A DNA stretch of 45,380 bases from Rachicladosporium sp. CCFEE 5018 (taxonomy: Eukaryota > Ascomycota > Dothideomycetes > Cladosporiales > Cladosporiaceae): NCBI GenBank assembly GCA_002077045.2, contig KZ111170.1, forward strand, positions 375,522-420,901. The letters run 5' to 3'. Made by a program: the position numbers and the translations under genes. A model generated the notes under the pieces. It was not told where the DNA came from, made no database searches, and worked only from the letters and a program-made list of their open reading frames with translations. Shown in pieces: positions 42,485 through 45,380 of the stretch; position 1 is the first letter of the stretch, and every line of letters begins with the position of its first letter.

Positions 42485-42907
42485 TCACACCTGCCCCAAA
42501 GCCTCTGCTCTCTGATCCTCCAGCTTCGCGTAGAACGTGTCGCGCTTCCTAACAGCCGGCATGTGGAAGCCTGTTGGTCGTCGCGTTAGTACCCAGCCTA
42601 TTCGTGTCCTCTCAATCCCGTTCATCGGCACCCTCGCTGCCAGCTTCGATGCTGTCGCGTGCTCTGCCATCTCCATTTCGTAGCTTACTTACCGTACCAC
42701 CAAAAGTATCCACTTGCTGTTCCGAGACCTATGTTGCAGAGTCAGCATTCGTTCCCATTACCAGGTCCGCTGAAGAGGCGGCAGCTGTCCCTGGGAGGAG
42801 GAGAACGCTGCCGCTCGTCGCACGAGGCATAGGGAGTGCATACCGAATGCGACGCTCAAGTCGAGGACGAGCCCGCGACGGAGCATGCCGGTGATTGGCT
42901 TCACCAT
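42485..42907 (-). CDS. cox9: Cytochrome c oxidase subunit 7a (Cox9-like, second copy)
   Basis: Exons 42844-42907, 42693-42728 and 42485-42570, 61 residues, identical in protein to the gene at 24602-25030. The exons carry a few silent changes. The introns (115 and 122 nt) have many substitutions and indels, one donor is GTAAGT instead of GTACGT, and the stop is TGA instead of TAA. Confidence 0.9.
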
Positions 42908-43314
42908 CTTGTTGTTGTGATGTGGGTGCGATGAGAGGCTGTGTCTGAGAAGGTGCAGGTACGAGAGAGCTCAAGGTGAGGTGATACAGTTCGCAGCGCG
43001 GGAACTCCCGGCTATAAGAAGTCTGTCTTCTCGCTGGGAGTTGAGCATACGATGATTAGGTACAGACTTCTTCCCTGTCATATGTACCTCGACAGCATGC
43101 ACAACAGACGCCGTAGCTGTTGAGGGTGCTCAAGATTGTAGGGAGTAGTCAAATACCAGACTGACCTGCGATCAGTCCTGGTTACTGGTGGTGGAAGGAG
43201 CGACCCATTGCGTGCCAAGACCGCTTCAGCCGGACCTTCATTCTGCGACCCGACCAGAAGCTGTCTTCTTTCCCGGTAGCACTTGCCAAACGTCTCTCAA
43301 AGCGACCAGTCACT
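42908..43314. other. Divergent promoter: cox9 and CCDC47-like genes (second copy)
   Basis: 407 bp. The final 29 bp before the ATG (43286-43314) are unlike the other copy at most positions. Confidence 0.5.
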
Positions 43315-44782
43315 ATGGCCGACTTCGTTAAGGGCCTCTTCGGCGGTGCGAAGCAGAGTGTGCTGTCCGCAGTCCCCAGTGACGGTACGAACACCATCAC
43401 CCACAAAGAGCCGACCCACTTACTTACACCCCCTCCTAGACTTCGCCGACTTCGCCTCCGCCCCAGCTCCCACAGCGCCCTCCCATGCCGCAACCTCCCT
43501 CGCATCCGCACTCTCCGGAGCAGCATCTCCGACAGCAGCCCCAAAATCGCCCTTCTCCTTCTTCAACAACCCCGCCGGCTTCTCCACGGGCCTCCCCCGG
43601 CCATACACAAAATGGTACCGAGTATGGGAGCGCGTGAGCTTAGCAGACTTCTATCAGGAGATGGTCATGCTTCCTCTCCTCGCGATAGTCATCCTGATCA
43701 ACCTTTGGGGCACGCGCACGAACCGCAACAAAGCTAAGGCATGGGCGAGCACGCATTTGCCGATGCTGGAGAGTGAGTTCGCTGTTGTGGGGTATGGCGG
43801 CAAGAATAGTAGCGTTGGTGATGCGCCGAGCGGGTCTGTGTTGGCGGGAAGCACAGAGGTGCCTGAGACTATGCTGAGGGAGAAGAGCAAGCATGAGTTT
43901 CTGACTTACTGCACGGGACGCCAGAACACAGCCTGGCTAGATGTACGGTTGACGCTGTACAAGCGCTACAACCCGTTTACCTGGTTCGGCGAGACTGCGC
44001 TGTCCTTCTTCTTCGACTCGTTCCCCGTCCCGGAGGAGCGCATAGAAGCTAACCTGTACCCCTTTGATGGACGCGAGAAATCGCTCGTCCCCGGTGCAAG
44101 CGGGAAGGACTCGGCGTTCGATGGCTTTGTGTTCGCGATTGTGCACAAGGACAAGATGAAGGGACTGAGGCAGGACCGATACGATATCAGCTTGACAACC
44201 ACGAAAGACCACCTCAAGCTGCCAGAGTGGGCTACGGTCATGAGCGAGAGCTCCGAGATCACCGAAGCCATGCTCACAGACGAGCTGGTGAAAGCCGTGA
44301 AAGACACAGGCGAAGATCTCGAAGCGCTGATCATCTCCGACCAGCCGCTCGAGGCACCGAAGACGTGAGTCCTTGACCTCCCAATCCCACCCGTCATCAC
44401 ACTAATATGAATTCCCAGCCTCGACGACACCACCCCACCCAAACGCATAACCCTCGCCCTCCGCTTCAACCCCAAACCCGCCAGCACCTCCCTCTTTGCC
44501 GTCTTCCTGCGTCTCCCCGACCACCTCGCCTCCACAGCGCACTTCCGGCCCGAAGCGATGCGCAAAATCCGCGCTACCAGAGAGGACGAACAGAAGAAAC
44601 TGCGGAGAGGGGTGGAGGATGAGAAGTCCGAGGAGCGCAGGCTGCAGAGCGAGAAGGTTAAACGGGAGGAGAGGGAACGGAAGTTGAGTAAGATGAGTGC
44701 GGTGGAGCAGAAGAAGTTTTTGGATAAGGAGAGGGAGGGGGAGATGAGGAAGAGGGAGAAGAAGCAGACGAAACGGGGATGA
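43315..44782 (+). CDS. CCDC47-like ER membrane protein (second copy)
   Basis: Exons 43315-43384, 43440-44364 and 44419-44782, 452 residues. Few amino-acid changes from 25440-26908: Ile to Ser and Ile to Thr before the membrane segment, Pro to Leu in KDHLKLPEW, and Ala to Pro in RFNPKPAS. Base identity is patchy: near-perfect over long stretches with a dense cluster of changes at 43940-43985. The first intron is open in one frame here, but the splice matches the other copy. Confidence 0.9.
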
Positions 44783-45253
44783 TTGGTTGCTTACTTGGAG
44801 GTTTGGGGATCGAGAGTGTCTAGAAAGTGGATGATTTGAGTGTGAGCGTTGGCGAGTGTATATGCTGCATAGCTTCTGTAGCGACATGTTGATAGCATGG
44901 ATCGGCAATTTGTTCCACTTAAGTCAGGCGTAGGAGTTCAGAGAGCGCTCGCGGATTCGAGGACGCAATCGAGGTTACTTCGTGAAGATGTTACGAGCGT
45001 GGTTATATCGTTCACAGCATGCATACCCAAGTCTCTCTACTCTGTCTGGGAACCCAATGCCCAATGGCGCCACCAATGACATGACCATCTTAGTGCGATG
45101 ACTCTATGAAAGGGCGACCGATGCTAACATCTTCATGCATCAACTCGAATGTCCAACATCGACTGGCAAGCGCTGCGGTGATGCCCGTGCGCTGCACCAT
45201 CCTCTTATGTTGTCTCTTGTAGACATCTGCGTCGAGCGCTACACGTGGGCAGC
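44783..45253. other. Intergenic between convergent genes (second copy)
   Basis: 471 bp, nearly identical to 26909-27379. No gene was recognised. Confidence 0.5.
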
Positions 45254-45380
45254 TCACTCGCGTTTGAGCTCGCGGAACAGGTCCTTGAGCTCCTCAGCAA
45301 CAAGACCCTCGACTTTGTCGGTGAGCTGAGCGATTTTGTGGGCGACAATCTCGGCCTCGGCGCTCATCTCAGAGCCGGCA
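45254..45380 (-). CDS. Subtilisin-like protease, C-terminal end (second copy, cut by window)
   Basis: The last 42 codons of the protease matching 27380-27506, ending EELKDLFRELKRE. The rest lies beyond the window. Only a few silent changes are seen. Confidence 0.85.
   Translation of the reverse strand, partial: AGSEMSAEAEIVAHKIAQLTDKVEGLVAEELKDLFRELKRE

Larger units (their letters stand above)
30288..45380 (+). repeat. Contig-3 copy of the duplicated 15-kb block
   Basis: Counterpart of 12405-27506, same orientation and gene order, cut by the window end. Divergence is uneven along its length. See findings. Confidence 0.93.

Noticed and set aside
12405..45380. A true tandem segmental duplication of about 15 kb
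   Set aside because: Borders coincide with the two 100-N gaps and contigs 1 and 3 are complementary, which fits haplotype or homeologue contigs placed in series better.
1..45380. tRNA, rRNA, transposon, secondary-metabolite cluster or CRISPR array
   Set aside because: I looked for cloverleaf arms, terminal repeats, transposase-like frames and regular spaced repeats and found none that I could support by eye.

Overview
This window is nuclear DNA of a filamentous ascomycete. Its genes have short introns (mostly 50-62 nt) with CTAAC-like branch points. The protein families are typical of Pezizomycotina, and intergenic spaces are short. The gene set and the presence of two diverged copies of the same region would fit a dothideomycete with a diploid or duplicated genome (for example a Hortaea-like black yeast), but that placement is inference; no marker gene here fixes the species.

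The main structural fact is that the window consists of three contigs joined by two gaps of exactly 100 N (10761-10860 and 30188-30287). Contig 1 is 1-10760, contig 2 is 10861-30187, contig 3 is 30288-45380. The end of contig 1 (9645-10760) matches the start of contig 2 (10861-11975). Contig 3 matches contig 2 from 12405 to 27506, colinearly and on the same strand. Contigs 1 and 3 do not overlap and leave about 429 bp of contig 2 (11976-12404) uncovered. The simplest reading is that contigs 1 and 3 are one haplotype or homeologue (A) and contig 2 is the other (B), placed between them by scaffolding. The apparent 15-kb repeat would then be two versions of one locus, not a tandem duplication.

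Gene order along the single underlying locus: C2-domain cytokinesis-type protein (minus, 3' end off the window), GNAT acetyltransferase (minus), zinc alcohol dehydrogenase (plus), D-aminoacyl-tRNA deacylase (minus), CCR4-NOT subunit NOT3/NOT5 (plus), C2H2 protein (plus), secreted esterase (minus), His-rich membrane protein with a PPxY tail (minus), small MYND zinc-finger protein (plus), calponin-homology protein (minus), HAPSTR1/DUF4588-like protein (plus), DMAC1/DUF4536-like mitochondrial protein (minus), AP-3 mu subunit (plus), cytochrome c oxidase subunit 7a (minus), CCDC47-like ER protein (plus), subtilisin-like protease (minus). From the C2H2 gene onward each gene appears twice in the window. 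The genes are ordinary housekeeping and accessory genes of mixed function. I see no operon-like cluster, secondary-metabolite cluster, transposon, tRNA, rRNA or CRISPR array.

The copies differ unevenly: some stretches of hundreds of bases are almost identical and others differ by roughly 10-20 percent, which suggests past conversion between them. One copy of the DMAC1-like gene (contig 3) has lost 14 bp near its start and is out of frame from the ATG used in the other copy. I did not find evidence of a previously undescribed system. The most useful points for a reader are the haplotype structure, the frameshifted copy, the mosaic identity, and a few less common families and motifs.
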